NCBI RefSeq assembly: GCF_000371805.1
Contig: NZ_AQUK01000001.1
Coordinates: forward strand, 1,004,268-1,068,267
Origin: Methanocaldococcus villosus KIN24-T80
GTDB lineage: Archaea > AGJL01 > Methanococci > Methanococcales > Methanocaldococcaceae
Reading direction: 5' to 3'
Length of the DNA stretch: 64,000 bases
Shown: positions 19,892-30,282 of the stretch, piece after piece
Position numbering within the stretch: position 1 is the stretch's first letter
How the letters are laid out: each line of letters begins with the position of its first letter
Made by a program: the position numbers and the translations under genes
Notes under the pieces: model-generated
The model's input: only the letters and a program-made list of their open reading frames with translations
Database searches by the model: none
Told to the model about the DNA's origin: nothing

Positions 19892-20614
19892 TTAAATACT
19901 TAGGAGAGAGAATATTAATAATGATAGGAATAACCCAATAGCAATTCCTTGGATTTTACCATTGTAATAACCAGAATTATATTTATTTAATAAAGCTGTA
20001 GCATTTATTTTATCATATATCATTCTCATTCTAGCTTCAATTAAAGCGATTTCTGCAGATAATGGCCTTAATTCTCCTTCCCCTTCTTCTCCTTTAGCTC
20101 CACCTTCTAATTCTAAGATCATTGGTTCTTCATCAATAGCTCCAGGATCTTTAGATATACACTCTTTTATAGCTTGAGTTATTTTATTTATATCTTCACA
20201 GTCTATTAAATCTATAACTTCAATAATCTGCCTTCTAAATCTTTCAACTGCCTCTTTTCCAACATTTTCTAAGAATGGTATAGCACCTTTAGCACCAACA
20301 ATCTTTCCAGTCTCATCTATACCATTTTCCCATAAAGCTTTAAAGCACTGTCCAGTTAAATGTCCCTGAACTTCTGAACCACACAATATCATAAATCTAA
20401 TGTTTGGATTTGAAATATAGTTAGCAACAACTTTTTCAATTCCAAGATTTTCTGTATGGCAGGGGCCTGCTATAGCTGCTCCAGCTTCTACACATGCTTT
20501 TTCTAAACCATGTGAACCTAATGTAACCACTCCTACACAACTTTCAGGATCTCCTACCACATACTCTCCAGAAACTATTGGCCATCCAGGAGCAGGTTCT
20601 TTTTTATTAGCCAT
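19892..20614 (-). CDS. mtrA: Tetrahydromethanopterin S-methyltransferase subunit A (corrinoid protein)
   Basis: 240 residues. The cytoplasmic domain binds 5'-hydroxybenzimidazolyl cobamide and carries the methyl group between H4MPT and coenzyme M. H85 in EVQGHLTGQ corresponds to the cobalt-interacting histidine. The glycine-rich LGSHGLEKA and [10 protein letters not shown] loops surround the corrinoid. An acidic, flexible linker (about 160-195) leads to a C-terminal membrane helix (about 222-239). The start [16 protein letters not shown] is typical and preceded by GGTGAAATC. It is fifth in the operon. Confidence 0.97.
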   Translation of the reverse strand: MANKKEPAPGWPIVSGEYVVGDPESCVGVVTLGSHGLEKACVEAGAAIAGPCHTENLGIEKVVANYISNPNIRFMILCGSEVQGHLTGQCFKALWENGIDETGKIVGAKGAIPFLENVGKEAVERFRRQIIEVIDLIDCEDINKITQAIKECISKDPGAIDEEPMILELEGGAKGEEGEGELRPLSAEIALIEARMRMIYDKINATALLNKYNSGYYNGKIQGIAIGLFLSLLIFSLLSI

Positions 20615-20626
20615 GATTTCACCTTT

Positions 20627-20950
20627 TTATCTAAATAATCCAGGGAATATTTTATAGAGTGCAACTATAATTATTAACATAAATACCAAAGCTATCCAAA
20701 ACCCAAAGAACAATCCTTTAAAATGTCCTGCTATTTCATAAACTCTATCTCTATTAGGGAATGTATTCAATGGTGGGTTTCTAGGATCTAAAGATTTTTC
20801 AAAAGCATTAACCAATGTTTCTAATTTTTTAATCCTTTCTTCTACAGGAATGATATCTACCATAAACATGTCTTTTCTCATTTCAGCTACTAGACCAGAA
20901 TCAACATCCATAACAACATCAATTTCAGGACAAATTTTGACTACATACAT
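20627..20950 (-). CDS. mtrB: Tetrahydromethanopterin S-methyltransferase subunit B
   Basis: 107 residues: a small soluble N-terminal portion (VVKICPEIDVVMDVDSGLV) and one C-terminal membrane helix (about 78-102). It is a structural subunit of the Mtr complex, and position and length match MtrB of other methanogens. It lies 12 bp upstream of mtrA and 21 bp downstream of mtrC. Confidence 0.95.
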   Translation of the reverse strand: MYVVKICPEIDVVMDVDSGLVAEMRKDMFMVDIIPVEERIKKLETLVNAFEKSLDPRNPPLNTFPNRDRVYEIAGHFKGLFFGFWIALVFMLIIIVALYKIFPGLFR

Positions 20951-20971
20951 GTTTTTTCACCTTAAAATAAA

Positions 20972-21766
20972 TTATTGTTCTTTTTTAGGAATTTCTGGAA
21001 TGTAAAGGACACAGCATGCATCATTAAATGACATTTTTACAAACTTAACATAAACTATTGCCCATAGTATTATAGAAACCACAACTGAAACGATATCTAA
21101 TTTTATTACAGAGAATATAAACCATGTTAATAATCCACAAGCTATTGCTAATGTTAATGTTCTCTTATGGCTTTCATTTGGACCTAAACATGCATTAAAT
21201 GGATGTAGAATAGCCATACCTGATGCTATGAAAGCAATAGCCATAATTCCGTCATTTAAAGCATTTATAAATACATTAGGATCTAAACTTCCTGCATAAG
21301 CTACAGAATATCCCAACAATGCCATAGCTCCTGCTATAGATAAGAAAGTCATACTTCTAACCATTATAGGAATTTTCATTCCTACAGGTTTTACTGTTAA
21401 TTTTCCAACTATATATCCAACTATTGCAGAAATAACCAAAGCTAATATTGGCCCTGCTAAGTAAGGGATGTTTAAAGATTTTGTTATTAAAACACCGGCT
21501 ATAGCAGATACAGTACCCATACCTAAACTAAGCATACCTATGGATGGAACTCCAGTACCCAAACCATAAGCAGCAACCTTTCTAACAGTGTTTGCTCCAG
21601 CAACACATGAAGCTGAAACCAACAACCCTCCTATAAGCATGGAAAGTCCATAACCTGATAAAAAATGTGCTAAATAACAACCAATTAAAGCTAAAGCTAT
21701 ACCTATACCAAATATTTGTTCTTCTGGATAAAGTTCAGCAGCATGACCTCCTCCACCATGAGCCAT
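20972..21766 (-). CDS. mtrC: Tetrahydromethanopterin S-methyltransferase subunit C
   Basis: 264 residues, almost all membrane-embedded with about seven to eight predicted helices. It opens with a short histidine/glycine-rich cytoplasmic segment ([20 protein letters not shown]). MtrC, MtrD and MtrE form the membrane core through which sodium is moved during methyl transfer. Repeated glycine/alanine-rich helices such as [17 protein letters not shown] are family-typical. Confidence 0.96.
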   Translation of the reverse strand: MAHGGGGHAAELYPEEQIFGIGIALALIGCYLAHFLSGYGLSMLIGGLLVSASCVAGANTVRKVAAYGLGTGVPSIGMLSLGMGTVSAIAGVLITKSLNIPYLAGPILALVISAIVGYIVGKLTVKPVGMKIPIMVRSMTFLSIAGAMALLGYSVAYAGSLDPNVFINALNDGIMAIAFIASGMAILHPFNACLGPNESHKRTLTLAIACGLLTWFIFSVIKLDIVSVVVSIILWAIVYVKFVKMSFNDACCVLYIPEIPKKEQ

Positions 21767-21777
21767 AAGATATCACC

Positions 21778-22473
21778 TTATAAAGCCATTAAAATTATGA
21801 TTATTCCACATAATAATGAAGCTACTGTAGATGCTATAACTCCATTAGGCATCTTTTTGAATTTTGGATCATGAAATCCTTCTATTGTTCCTCCTATATT
21901 ATATGAAGCAAGTACTGCATTAATAAAGAAAAATCCTACAGCTATCATCCCCGCTACTGCTGGACTAAAGCCTATTGAAGCTAAAGCAATATATGCTAAT
22001 CCTCCACCAATCCCTCCAAGAGCAGCTCCAATTAACCCACTAATATAACAAACTGTTGGAATTCCATGTCCAGTAGTTCCAGGGGTTATGTATGGTTTTT
22101 GTTCATCTTTTGTTATAGGATCTACTTCACATTTATCAGCTGCAGGTACAACTCCTACTCCAAAGACATAGATAAGCTGGGCTATAAGCATTGTTACTCC
22201 AAGCATAATCATTGATCCTACAGCTCCAGATAGTAGGGTTAAAATATAACCAATAACCCCTAAAGAAGCTACTTTAGAATACATTACTGCAGCTGCTAAC
22301 AATCCTGTAAATCCTGCTCCAGCAGCTAACTGAGTGGTTCCAGTACCAACCCCTGTAGATGTAGCCATAGCTGCAGGAGCTCCTCCAACAGGAACAAAAT
22401 GAACAGAGGAATTAATAATTGCTCCAGCAACTGTGATTTCTACTAGTGGGATAATTAAGTTAGCTATATCCAT
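21778..22473 (-). CDS. mtrD: Tetrahydromethanopterin S-methyltransferase subunit D
   Basis: 231 residues, a polytopic membrane protein with about six helices rich in glycine and alanine. The loop [23 protein letters not shown] is a conserved exposed segment of MtrD. It is part of the sodium-translocating core with MtrC and MtrE. The gene order mtrE-D-C-B-A-F-G-H is unbroken here. Confidence 0.96.
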   Translation of the reverse strand: MDIANLIIPLVEITVAGAIINSSVHFVPVGGAPAAMATSTGVGTGTTQLAAGAGFTGLLAAAVMYSKVASLGVIGYILTLLSGAVGSMIMLGVTMLIAQLIYVFGVGVVPAADKCEVDPITKDEQKPYITPGTTGHGIPTVCYISGLIGAALGGIGGGLAYIALASIGFSPAVAGMIAVGFFFINAVLASYNIGGTIEGFHDPKFKKMPNGVIASTVASLLCGIIIILMAL

Positions 22474-22485
22474 TCATAATCACCT

Positions 22486-23382
22486 CTATTTGTATGGCCC
22501 ATATTTTTCTCTTGCAAACACTTCTACTTTTCTATTTATTATTGCTAATATAGCAACTATGGTTAATCCTATTATTATAGATATGATAGATGAAGCCATT
22601 ATGTCATTACCTTTTATCACATCACCAATAACTCCTCTCCAACCATCTAAGAAAACAATTAAACCAAAACATAACCCTGTTAATGGACCTCCTAACTTAA
22701 CACAGAAATATGATGAGTCCATACTGTTTCTTAAACCAATTTCAGCTTTTATATCAATATCCCCATGGTTAGCTACTGGAACTCCTCCTCCAAATGGGTA
22801 TTTTTGATATTCTCTTTCAGCACCATAATGGACGTCTCCAGTGGATGAACCAATAGCTCCAACTGTAATTCCAAATATTAATGCTATTAATGGTAATGGG
22901 AATGGGTTTCCTAATATTGTATTAGCTATATAAGCCATTAGTAACATACAAAAAACAGCTATAAAACCGTGTCCAACAATAGGACCAATATGTGTCATAA
23001 CAATATCCCAATAAACTGGCTGACCAAAGTTTTTTGACTGCCCTACAATTCTTCCCAAATAAGCAGAAATTGCATAAGCCCCATGAACAAGCGCTGCAAC
23101 TCCAGTACCTGCTATTAAAGCTAATAACATTGGCAGTCCCATATTTATTAGAGCATAAGCTACCCCTCCAGCAACAGCTACATAAAGGCCATAAGCTACA
23201 GGTTCTCCAGAAATAGCTTTATTGTAATATCTGTGTATATTTCCCATCTGTGGAGCCAATTGAACCTGTGAATTTGGATTTGATTGAGAACCAACATCAG
23301 ATTCAATATCTTCAGCACATCCTGCTATTGTTGCCAATGCCCCACTTAATGCTATTGCACCTAAAGCTAAAATAGGGTCCAT
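22486..23382 (-). CDS. mtrE: Tetrahydromethanopterin S-methyltransferase subunit E
   Basis: 298 residues beginning MDPILALGAIALSGA. The GTG three codons upstream is rejected because it is part of the GGTGA ribosome-binding site lying five bases before the ATG at 23382. Six or seven membrane helices are visible. The long loop with DVGSQSNPNSQVQLAPQMG and the segment REYQKYPFGGGVP are conserved MtrE features near the proposed sodium path. It is the first gene of the mtr operon, 194 bp downstream of mcrA, with its own likely promoter. Confidence 0.96.
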   Translation of the reverse strand: MDPILALGAIALSGALATIAGCAEDIESDVGSQSNPNSQVQLAPQMGNIHRYYNKAISGEPVAYGLYVAVAGGVAYALINMGLPMLLALIAGTGVAALVHGAYAISAYLGRIVGQSKNFGQPVYWDIVMTHIGPIVGHGFIAVFCMLLMAYIANTILGNPFPLPLIALIFGITVGAIGSSTGDVHYGAEREYQKYPFGGGVPVANHGDIDIKAEIGLRNSMDSSYFCVKLGGPLTGLCFGLIVFLDGWRGVIGDVIKGNDIMASSIISIIIGLTIVAILAIINRKVEVFAREKYGPYK

Positions 23383-23575
23383 ACATCTCACCTATTGCTA
23401 TCTCTTTCTTCATAATTTTTAGAAGATGTTCTCTTCTTATATATTTTTCTATTTTTATTTATTTTTAGTTAAAATTTTTTTGATTTAAGTTTAGATTTTC
23501 TTTAATATCGTTTTTAATGATGGTTATTATTTGTTTTAATATTTAAAACAAATTAGATTAATAAAAAAATTGGGA
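23383..23575 (-). promoter_or_regulatory. mcrA-mtrE intergenic region: inverted repeat and mtr promoter
   Basis: Just after mcrA the minus strand has a T-run (CAATTTTTTTATT) that fits transcript termination. A perfect 11-base inverted repeat follows: arms 23529-23539 and 23543-23553 around TAT. Closer to mtrE, AAAAATATATAAG on the minus strand (23436-23448) looks like a TATA box, predicting a start near 23413 and a leader of about 30 bases. The stem is purely AT-rich, so it could be a terminator hairpin or an operator. Confidence 0.6.
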
Positions 23576-25237
23576 TTAATGGGCAGGAATAATGATATCT
23601 CTTTCTCCAGCAGGTTCAAACTCTCTTAATGCACCTCTAGCAAATTCTTTTCTTGGATATCTGAAGTCAAAGATTAAACTTGGGTCAGCAAATGCTACTT
23701 TAATTAATGGGTTGAGAGCAAATGCATCTCCTCTAGCTGAGTGAGCTGCCTGTGTAATTCCAGCATATTCTCCTTGATGTCCGACGTTCATTGCATAATT
23801 TGGATAGTTTGGACCTCTCAACTCAAGTGGAGATCCTTCATCATTTCTGAAGGATAATGAATTAGCAGCTCCACACTGATCTTGTAAGTCATAACCGTAG
23901 AATCCTAATCTACTGTGGTATTCTTTGTGTATTATTTGACTTAGATACCATCCGTTTAATCCAGCATTTGAATTTCCTGTAGCCAATGCTACTGATATAC
24001 CTGCAGCTGCAGCTGTAACTGCAGCTCTCTGTGAACCTCCAAAGTGATCTTCTAATAGTGCTGGGAATTCATCATATTGTTCTAAAGCGTAGAGTGTAAC
24101 TTCTGTAGCTATGTCTTCAACAACATCCATTGTTGGTTTTACTGAGTTACAACCTCCATATTTCTTCTGTATGTAGTCATAACCATAGTAGGAGAAGTCA
24201 TCTAATATATCATCAGTATATGATGCTGTAGCATACTGTGTGAATCCAACCCCTCCAGACATGTATCCTCCTAACCAAATTTGGTCAAATAACATAGCTC
24301 CTGCTCCAACAACTTCTAATGACTGCTCAACTGGATCGTCAGAAACTCTTGAAGTTTGTATTATATCAGCGAATACTCCAAAGTATATTCCTCCTGGTTC
24401 ATTTGGTCCTCTAGCTCTTCTTGCAGGTAAGAAGTTAGCCATCTGTATAACATCTGCGTGCTTAGCTGCATATGCGAAATCAGCTATAGCTGCCTCTCCA
24501 GCACATAATTTATATGCTGTAATGAATGACATACCAATTTGCATAGCACTCCATCTTGCTATAGTACCTCCATCACAACATCTTCCTACTAATGTTGGAA
24601 CTCTTGAAACTTGGTATGTTCTTTTACCTATAGCTTTTTTAATTTGTTCAGCCTGTTCTTCTGGGAAGAGCTTGTTTATATCAATTAAGAATCTTTTATC
24701 AATTTCATCAGCCAACTCATCATCTCCAGTGAATATCTTAGCATAACAATCCCAAACTAATCCAGGGTGGACTTCAACCATGTGCTCCTGAACAACAGCC
24801 CCTCCTGGTAGAGCGTGATTAATAACTTCCATATATTCGTTTATTGTTTCAGGAGTAACCTCTACCCCTAATCTCTTTTCTAAAACTGTATGAGCTGTGT
24901 CTAATCCAACTATAACAGTTCTTCTTATATCATCCCACATCTGTTGCATAGCAGCATTGTTCATAAAGTGTAAATCATCTCCTTCAACTATAGCATCTGT
25001 GTTAGAAACTTTATAAGGCATTAATTTTCTTTGCCCTAATGGAACTCCAATATCTGGGTTGTAAAATGGTATTCCTCCTCTTTTCTCTACTAATTTTTGA
25101 GCCCACTCAACAAACTCTCTTTTTCTTTTTGATTGCTTCCAACCTCCAAATATATAGAACTTTGTGTATTTTTCTCTTGGATCTTCTTCAAACTTTTCTT
25201 TTAAAGCTTTTAAGAATAATCTTTTTTCAGCATCCAT
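23576..25237 (-). CDS. mcrA: Methyl-coenzyme M reductase subunit alpha
   Basis: 553 residues starting [15 protein letters not shown] at 25237, preceded by GGGGTGATAGGA; an upstream in-frame codon at 25279 would run into mcrG. McrA binds F430 with the other subunits and releases methane from methyl-CoM and coenzyme B. Sites known to be modified in other methanogens are all present: histidine in AAKHADV, arginine in [12 protein letters not shown], glutamine in FGGSQRAAV, glycine in FYGYDLQDQ and cysteine in DLQDQCGA. The arginine is the substrate of Mmp10, encoded just upstream of this operon. It is the last gene of mcrBDCGA. Confidence 0.99.
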   Translation of the reverse strand: MDAEKRLFLKALKEKFEEDPREKYTKFYIFGGWKQSKRKREFVEWAQKLVEKRGGIPFYNPDIGVPLGQRKLMPYKVSNTDAIVEGDDLHFMNNAAMQQMWDDIRRTVIVGLDTAHTVLEKRLGVEVTPETINEYMEVINHALPGGAVVQEHMVEVHPGLVWDCYAKIFTGDDELADEIDKRFLIDINKLFPEEQAEQIKKAIGKRTYQVSRVPTLVGRCCDGGTIARWSAMQIGMSFITAYKLCAGEAAIADFAYAAKHADVIQMANFLPARRARGPNEPGGIYFGVFADIIQTSRVSDDPVEQSLEVVGAGAMLFDQIWLGGYMSGGVGFTQYATASYTDDILDDFSYYGYDYIQKKYGGCNSVKPTMDVVEDIATEVTLYALEQYDEFPALLEDHFGGSQRAAVTAAAAGISVALATGNSNAGLNGWYLSQIIHKEYHSRLGFYGYDLQDQCGAANSLSFRNDEGSPLELRGPNYPNYAMNVGHQGEYAGITQAAHSARGDAFALNPLIKVAFADPSLIFDFRYPRKEFARGALREFEPAGERDIIIPAH

Positions 25238-25259
25238 TCCTATCACCCCAAAAATTTTT

Positions 25260-26042
25260 TTATAATTTTTCAAAGACATCTTCTACTGGTAAGAAACCAC
25301 CAAATGTCCTAGCTCTGTGGATTCTTTTTATAACTGTTAATAACTCCTCATCTTGTCTTAAACCAATATTATCTTTTCTATATATTGTTGTAATTTCTCT
25401 TAATTTCTCTTCTGGTAATGGCTCTCCCACATCTACAGGCTCATCTAATGGTCTTCCAACTTGATCTTTAACATACAGAACATGTCCTGTCTTTTCATCA
25501 TAAATATATCTTTGCAATGCATCAAACATTAAACCATTTTCATCTAACCTTAATGAATGCCCGTGGACAGTAGCTCCCCTAATTCCACATCTTGCTGGAT
25601 CAAAGAACGCTGTATCAATTAAGAAGTTCTTAGCTATTGCTTCAAGGTCGCTTTCTCTCATTTCAATAACTTGTCTTCCTGATAATGTTCCAGTATCTAC
25701 TCCTCTAAATCTCCACATGTAAGTTCTTGCTCTATCATATGGTTGAGCTGGGGCATTATACATAGAATCAGTAAACTGAATATATCTAATTCTATGTCCT
25801 TCTTTAGCCCCATTTATAGGCTCCACAAGATCTCTAACATAATCTTCTGGTAAATCCATCTCTTCTAATGGTGGATGGACAGTTTTATAATCTTCCCCTG
25901 GTTGTCTATGACCCATTATTTTTACAACATCATCATCAGGAATATCTCTTAATTTCTCTAATTGGACTTCAGGATTCATGTGGTTTCTCCTATTCTGAGC
26001 AATTTTTGTACTTCCTGGGTAGAATTGTGGCTTGTATGCCAT
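25260..26042 (-). CDS. mcrG: Methyl-coenzyme M reductase subunit gamma
   Basis: 260 residues beginning [18 protein letters not shown], full length for the family. It contributes to the F430 and coenzyme B pockets of the alpha2beta2gamma2 enzyme; the RPGEDYK-like segment ([15 protein letters not shown]) and [12 protein letters not shown] are conserved landmarks. The start is preceded by GGTGATGGTTC. It lies 22 bp from mcrA and 6 bp from mcrC. Confidence 0.98.
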   Translation of the reverse strand: MAYKPQFYPGSTKIAQNRRNHMNPEVQLEKLRDIPDDDVVKIMGHRQPGEDYKTVHPPLEEMDLPEDYVRDLVEPINGAKEGHRIRYIQFTDSMYNAPAQPYDRARTYMWRFRGVDTGTLSGRQVIEMRESDLEAIAKNFLIDTAFFDPARCGIRGATVHGHSLRLDENGLMFDALQRYIYDEKTGHVLYVKDQVGRPLDEPVDVGEPLPEEKLREITTIYRKDNIGLRQDEELLTVIKRIHRARTFGGFLPVEDVFEKL

Positions 26043-26048
26043 GAACCA

Positions 26049-26645
26049 TCACCTCAAGTATTTTTTTATCTTCATAACAATTTCGTCAATTTTGTGCTGA
26101 GGGCAAGATTCTCCCCTAACAACTCCTGTAACTATATCAACTACTGTCCCTACAGTTTGAGGTTCAACAGGTTTAACATCCCTTGTCTTCACCCCAGCTT
26201 TAGCAAGATCTTCCATATCTAAAGGAGCTTGACAAACAATTATTGTGGGAATTTTCACGTATTTTAATAATAATCTTGCTTTATGAACAATGTGGCTAAT
26301 AACATTTCCGAAATGAACAACACAGAGTTTATGTCTATTTATCTGAGCAGCTTCCTCAGGCTTGATACCGAATGTTGAACCATAAGATCTTCCACTTTCA
26401 TCTGGAGCTTGTCCAGATCCAGCATTTAATACAAGGACACTAGTTTGTATTCCAGTTTCTCTAATACCATAGGTTATTTCACAAACAGGTTTTGTTATAT
26501 GTCGCCTACCCGGAGACATGGCAACAACAATTACATCATTCCTTAAAGCCTCTGCTAATGTTCCTCTTTGGGCTAAACCTCCCCCTTCACCTAAACCCAT
26601 TACTGCTCTACAATCAACTATTTGTTCTTTTCTACCAACAGGCAT
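26049..26645 (-). CDS. mcrC: Methyl-coenzyme M reductase operon protein C
   Basis: 198 residues. McrC is not part of purified Mcr but belongs to the A3a activation complex that reduces F430 nickel to Ni(I). Conserved segments DCRAVMGLGEGGGLAQRGT and MSPGRRHITKPVCEITYGIRE are present. The ATG overlaps the mcrD stop (TAATG), so it is translationally coupled. A fuller name is methanogenesis activation protein, but its exact chemistry is unsettled. Confidence 0.96.
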   Translation of the reverse strand: MPVGRKEQIVDCRAVMGLGEGGGLAQRGTLAEALRNDVIVVAMSPGRRHITKPVCEITYGIRETGIQTSVLVLNAGSGQAPDESGRSYGSTFGIKPEEAAQINRHKLCVVHFGNVISHIVHKARLLLKYVKIPTIIVCQAPLDMEDLAKAGVKTRDVKPVEPQTVGTVVDIVTGVVRGESCPQHKIDEIVMKIKKYLR

Positions 26646-27124
26646 TATTCTTCCCTTTTTTCTACTACTGCTACTGAGGATGATAATTTACTTCTTGGAT
26701 CTACCATACCTATTAATCTTCTATCCATTTCATTTATAAGATAAACCCCATCTTCCCCATATTTGAGGTAATCTGTGACTGTAGGTCTATCTTTTAAGAA
26801 TTTTCCTACTCTTATATCATAACCAAAGGGAAACATTTCTTCACAAATTTTCTTTATCTTTTCTAATTCACTATCATCAGAAAGTGTTACTATAAACCTA
26901 CCTGCCATAACTGTCAATTCTATTGGAACTCCTTTTACATTAATTATTTTTCTTTCACTATGGTTGACAGGTAAACCTCTTGCAGGACCATATGTAACAA
27001 CTTTTGGAAGAGGTTGTCCATGAATCACTACTCTTTCAACAGTTTTCAAATCATAAAGTTTATTTAAAAATTTTTCAGTAGTGGAGGCCTTAAGATATCT
27101 ATGAGGGAAAATTTCAATTTCCAT
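26645..27124 (-). CDS. mcrD: Methyl-coenzyme M reductase operon protein D
   Basis: 159 residues starting MEIEIFPHRYLKAST at 27124; the extra three codons upstream are ribosome-binding site (AAGTGATTTGT). McrD binds Mcr and is implicated in assembly or activation of the holoenzyme, but is not a catalytic subunit. The conserved VVIHGQPLPKVVTYGPARGLPVNH stretch is split across about residues 33-56. It sits between mcrB and mcrC as in other Methanococcales. Confidence 0.95.
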   Translation of the reverse strand: MEIEIFPHRYLKASTTEKFLNKLYDLKTVERVVIHGQPLPKVVTYGPARGLPVNHSERKIINVKGVPIELTVMAGRFIVTLSDDSELEKIKKICEEMFPFGYDIRVGKFLKDRPTVTDYLKYGEDGVYLINEMDRRLIGMVDPRSKLSSSVAVVEKREE

Positions 27125-27133
27125 ACAAATCAC

Positions 27134-28468
27134 TTAAATCTTATCTTTAACTTGTAAAGCTCCTTCTATAACATATTTTAATGGTTCTCTGAATTCATCA
27201 ATAGCACTGAAGACAGTTCCAATTAAAGCTGATGTTCTTTCTGGAGAGAACATTTGTGTTCCTGCATCTAAACACATAGCTGCAGCAACTGGTGGAATTG
27301 CAAATCCTTTTGAGTGTCTTGTAACTATGTGGTTACCATTGAACACTCCAGGCCCTCCTCCCCCATAGATAGAGTGGGAGAAGAAACTGAATCCAACAGC
27401 TGTACCTTCAGCTCTACCAAAATCAACTCCAGGTAATCCTGTTTCGTATTCTAATATGTCGTTGTAGTATAAGATTGTTGAAGCTACACCTTGAGCAGCT
27501 CTTGCTGCACCTACATTAACAATAACAGCTGCAACTAAACCTGCTGCAGCATATGCATTCCACTTAGCAACATCAACTGGTTTATATAATTTAAATCCAG
27601 ATGGTAGTGTTCTATCTTCTTTTATAACTCCATCTTCTAAAGCTCTTTCAACAACTGATGCTACAACTGTTCCTACAGTTCCATTCTTACCATTTTCTTT
27701 AACTAAATCAATAACTAAGTTATCAGCATTCAACCCCTGGTAAGCCAATCCTAATAAATGTAATCTTTCAAATAATCCTACAGCATCTCCCATTTCAAAC
27801 ATTGCTGTTTGTTCCATTATTGATGCAAATGCAACAGCATTCATTACATTTTTCTTTGTACATGCAACAAAGTGATTAACCATAATATTTCTTAGAGCAT
27901 AACCAGGTCCTTCTAATGTTAATGGGTTTCCTAAAAGTCCAGCTACATTAGCTCCGGCCATAACTACATTATGTGGATATCCTCCTAAAATAGCAGCATG
28001 AACCATTGGTGCATCAAAGATATCTACATCAAATGTTCTAATAATAGCTTCTTTTAAAGCCTGAGCAGTTACTAATATAGATGTTGTATATTCTGCAGCA
28101 ATATCTAATCTTTTTGTAGGCATTTGTACAGCCATTTGCTTTCCATCATTAATTAATCTTATATTTGTATCATCATCTTCTGAAACTCTTATAACTCTTT
28201 CAACATATTCAGCAATTGTTTCAGCATTTTCAACAATTGGTAAATCTAACTCTCTACCAGGTAACTTGTTACCTTTTCCTCCGACTGTTCCATTTCTTAA
28301 GGCATTTTCTATTCCTGCTAAATTAACAGCTACTGTTCTTTTAACATCTTTTATTAATTTTTGTATTGTAGGGTTGTATAAAGGACTTACAGCTTCTAAA
28401 GGTACATTTTCTTCAACCAAATTTCCCTTAGCATCATACAAATTAATGGTATCTTTATATTTCATCAT
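27134..28468 (-). CDS. mcrB: Methyl-coenzyme M reductase subunit beta
   Basis: 444 residues beginning [15 protein letters not shown], first gene of the mcr operon. It forms part of the active-site channel; the strongly conserved [19 protein letters not shown] and [15 protein letters not shown] segments supply residues around coenzyme M and coenzyme B. GGTGAGA directly precedes the ATG pair. Upstream is a long AT-rich divergent promoter shared with mmp10. Sequence is unbroken and full length. Confidence 0.98.
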   Translation of the reverse strand: MMKYKDTINLYDAKGNLVEENVPLEAVSPLYNPTIQKLIKDVKRTVAVNLAGIENALRNGTVGGKGNKLPGRELDLPIVENAETIAEYVERVIRVSEDDDTNIRLINDGKQMAVQMPTKRLDIAAEYTTSILVTAQALKEAIIRTFDVDIFDAPMVHAAILGGYPHNVVMAGANVAGLLGNPLTLEGPGYALRNIMVNHFVACTKKNVMNAVAFASIMEQTAMFEMGDAVGLFERLHLLGLAYQGLNADNLVIDLVKENGKNGTVGTVVASVVERALEDGVIKEDRTLPSGFKLYKPVDVAKWNAYAAAGLVAAVIVNVGAARAAQGVASTILYYNDILEYETGLPGVDFGRAEGTAVGFSFFSHSIYGGGGPGVFNGNHIVTRHSKGFAIPPVAAAMCLDAGTQMFSPERTSALIGTVFSAIDEFREPLKYVIEGALQVKDKI

Positions 28469-28675
28469 TCTCACCTTTTCAATTTATATAATTAGTATCA
28501 AGCAAAAATATATTAACATTTTACTTTAAACCAAATAGAAAACTATATATATGAGGTGTATTTGCTATATCCAAAATCTTATATTTTATATTCCATTAAA
28601 AATATTATTTGTTAGGGTTAATAAAACTTTTTATTTGAATTTTTGTAATAAAATTTTTATTTGAAGTGTGAAACT
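28469..28675. promoter_or_regulatory. Divergent promoter region between mcrB and mmp10
   Basis: About 200 bases. On the minus strand CATATATATAGTT (28541-28553) is a good TATA box for mcr, predicting a start near 28518 and a leader of about 50 bases. For mmp10, TTATATTTTA (about 28579-28588) is a weaker candidate on the plus strand. TTTTTATTTGAA occurs twice in direct orientation at 28628-28639 and 28654-28665, 26 bases apart, just before the mmp10 start. Confidence 0.6.
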
Positions 28676-29899
28676 ATGAATCTACTTGTAGATTTAAAAG
28701 GTGAACCAGGAAAAAATTGTAATGGCTTCTGCAAATTCTGTTATTTCAGGAAAATTAACAAAAATAATATAGAACCATTAGGATGCAAATATTGTCAATT
28801 TACAATAGGTTGTGATTATTGTTTATATTCAGTTAGAGAGATGAATGGGGATTTCTTACCATTACCATTTGTTATCTCACAAATACAGAGTGGTTTGTTA
28901 TTTAAAAGATATGAAAAAGTTAATATTACTGCAGGAGGAGATGTTAGCTGTTATCCCTACTTAGAAGAGCTTTGTAAATGGATTAATAAATTGGGATTAA
29001 ATATACATCTTGGATATACTTCTGGAAAAGGTTTTTATGATAAAGAAATAGCTAAAAGATTAGTAGATTATGGAGTAGATGAAGTAACTTTTTCAGTCTT
29101 TTCAACAAATCCACAATTAAGGAAAGAATGGATGAATGATAAAAATGCTGAAACAGCTTTAAAATGTTTAGAATATTTTTGTGAGCACTGTGAAGTACAC
29201 TGTGCTATCTTAGTTATTCCAGGTATTAATGATAAAGATTTAGAAAAAACAGTTTCAGATTTGGTAAATTTTGGAGCAAAGGCTGTAATATTAATGAGAT
29301 TTGCTAATAGAGAAGATCAGGGGTTAATATTAGGAAATGCTCCAATAATTGAAGGAGTTGAGCCCCATAGTTTAGAAGAGTTTAAAAATATTGTTAAACA
29401 AGTGCATGATGAATTTGGAGATAAAATAAGAGTTACTGGAACTCCACTGTATGATCCTATAGCTGGTACTCCATTTGCTATAGCCAGTGAAGATAAGATC
29501 TTAGAGAGATTGAGAAATAAGGTAGAAGGAGAAGCTACAATAATAACTGGTAGGGTGGCTTATCCATATTTAAGAAAGATTTTTAATGACACTGATGTAA
29601 ACATTGTAAAAGTGGAAAAAGATATAGCTGATTTAATAACTGCTAAAGATTTGGAGAAAATTAATTTAAAAGAACTTAAAGACACTGTTATCTTTCCTGG
29701 AAAAGCTTTTGTACATGATGAAGTAGCTAAAAAATTATTAAGTAGAGATAGAGAAAGAATAGTTGTAAGAGGAGTTGACCAATTAACATTAGATGGAGAA
29801 GTTAGTGGAAGCTATACAAGAGAGGAGGCAATAAAATTTGAAATTGAGGCCTTTAATGAATTAATTGGAATAATTAATTTTTTTGGTATGAAAAGATAA
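28676..29899 (+). CDS. mmp10: Methanogenesis marker 10, cobalamin-dependent radical SAM McrA arginine C-methyltransferase
   Basis: 407 residues from the ATG at 28676; the TTG at 28661 is rejected as lying before the GTGTGA ribosome-binding region. The radical SAM cysteines are C15, C19 and C22 (CNGFCKFC). A second cysteine group C37, C40, C46 and C49 follows. Mmp10 installs the 5-C-methyl on the active-site arginine of McrA, using SAM and a corrinoid. The location, divergent from mcrBDCGA, fits that partner. The C-terminal third (from about 290) is the unusual domain that binds cobalamin in this family. Loss of this modification is known to reduce Mcr stability in other methanogens. Confidence 0.94.
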   Translation: MNLLVDLKGEPGKNCNGFCKFCYFRKINKNNIEPLGCKYCQFTIGCDYCLYSVREMNGDFLPLPFVISQIQSGLLFKRYEKVNITAGGDVSCYPYLEELCKWINKLGLNIHLGYTSGKGFYDKEIAKRLVDYGVDEVTFSVFSTNPQLRKEWMNDKNAETALKCLEYFCEHCEVHCAILVIPGINDKDLEKTVSDLVNFGAKAVILMRFANREDQGLILGNAPIIEGVEPHSLEEFKNIVKQVHDEFGDKIRVTGTPLYDPIAGTPFAIASEDKILERLRNKVEGEATIITGRVAYPYLRKIFNDTDVNIVKVEKDIADLITAKDLEKINLKELKDTVIFPGKAFVHDEVAKKLLSRDRERIVVRGVDQLTLDGEVSGSYTREEAIKFEIEAFNELIGIINFFGMKR

Positions 29900-29911
29900 T
29901 TTGGTGAATTT

Positions 29912-30271
29912 ATGATAGTTAATAGCTATGAAGATTTTAAAAAAGAGCTAAATAACATGATTAAAAAGTATAGGGGTAAGTTTGGAGGGATTATAGGATA
30001 TGATGGATTTGTGAGAGATTATGATGTCATAGAGGGAAAAAAAGTTCCATGTAAAGAGAAATATATTGAAAGTAATATAATAAATAGATTAAAATTAATT
30101 GAGGAGGAGGTAAGGAAGAGATATGATATTATTGACATCCTTATTTATCACAATACAGGATTAATTAAAGTTGGGGAAAGGTTAGCAGCTATAAGGATAT
30201 TTGCTAAGCATAGAAATGAAGCTTTTAAGGCTTTAGAATATTTTATTAATGAAATGAAAAAGTATCATTAA
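29912..30271 (+). CDS. MoaE-like protein, short form lacking the catalytic tail
   Basis: 119 residues resembling the large subunit of molybdopterin synthase. GFVRDYD (about 33-39), the KEKYIES segment in place of the usual YEAY, HNTGLIKVGERLAAI, and AKHRNEAFKALEYFINEMK all match MoaE. It stops at EMKKYH, just where the family normally continues with a PIWKKE-type segment that carries an active-site lysine. No frameshifted remainder is visible downstream before the next gene. It may therefore be a MoaE variant with another role, or use a different lysine. It follows mmp10 by 12 bp and precedes the KH-protein gene, so it is in an operon-like run. Confidence 0.75.
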   Translation: MIVNSYEDFKKELNNMIKKYRGKFGGIIGYDGFVRDYDVIEGKKVPCKEKYIESNIINRLKLIEEEVRKRYDIIDILIYHNTGLIKVGERLAAIRIFAKHRNEAFKALEYFINEMKKYH

Positions 30272-30282
30272 GAGGAGATATT

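Noticed and set aside
25238-25279. mcrA start at 25279
   Set aside because: It would overlap mcrG and add residues absent from all known McrA; the ATG at 25237 has a good ribosome-binding site.
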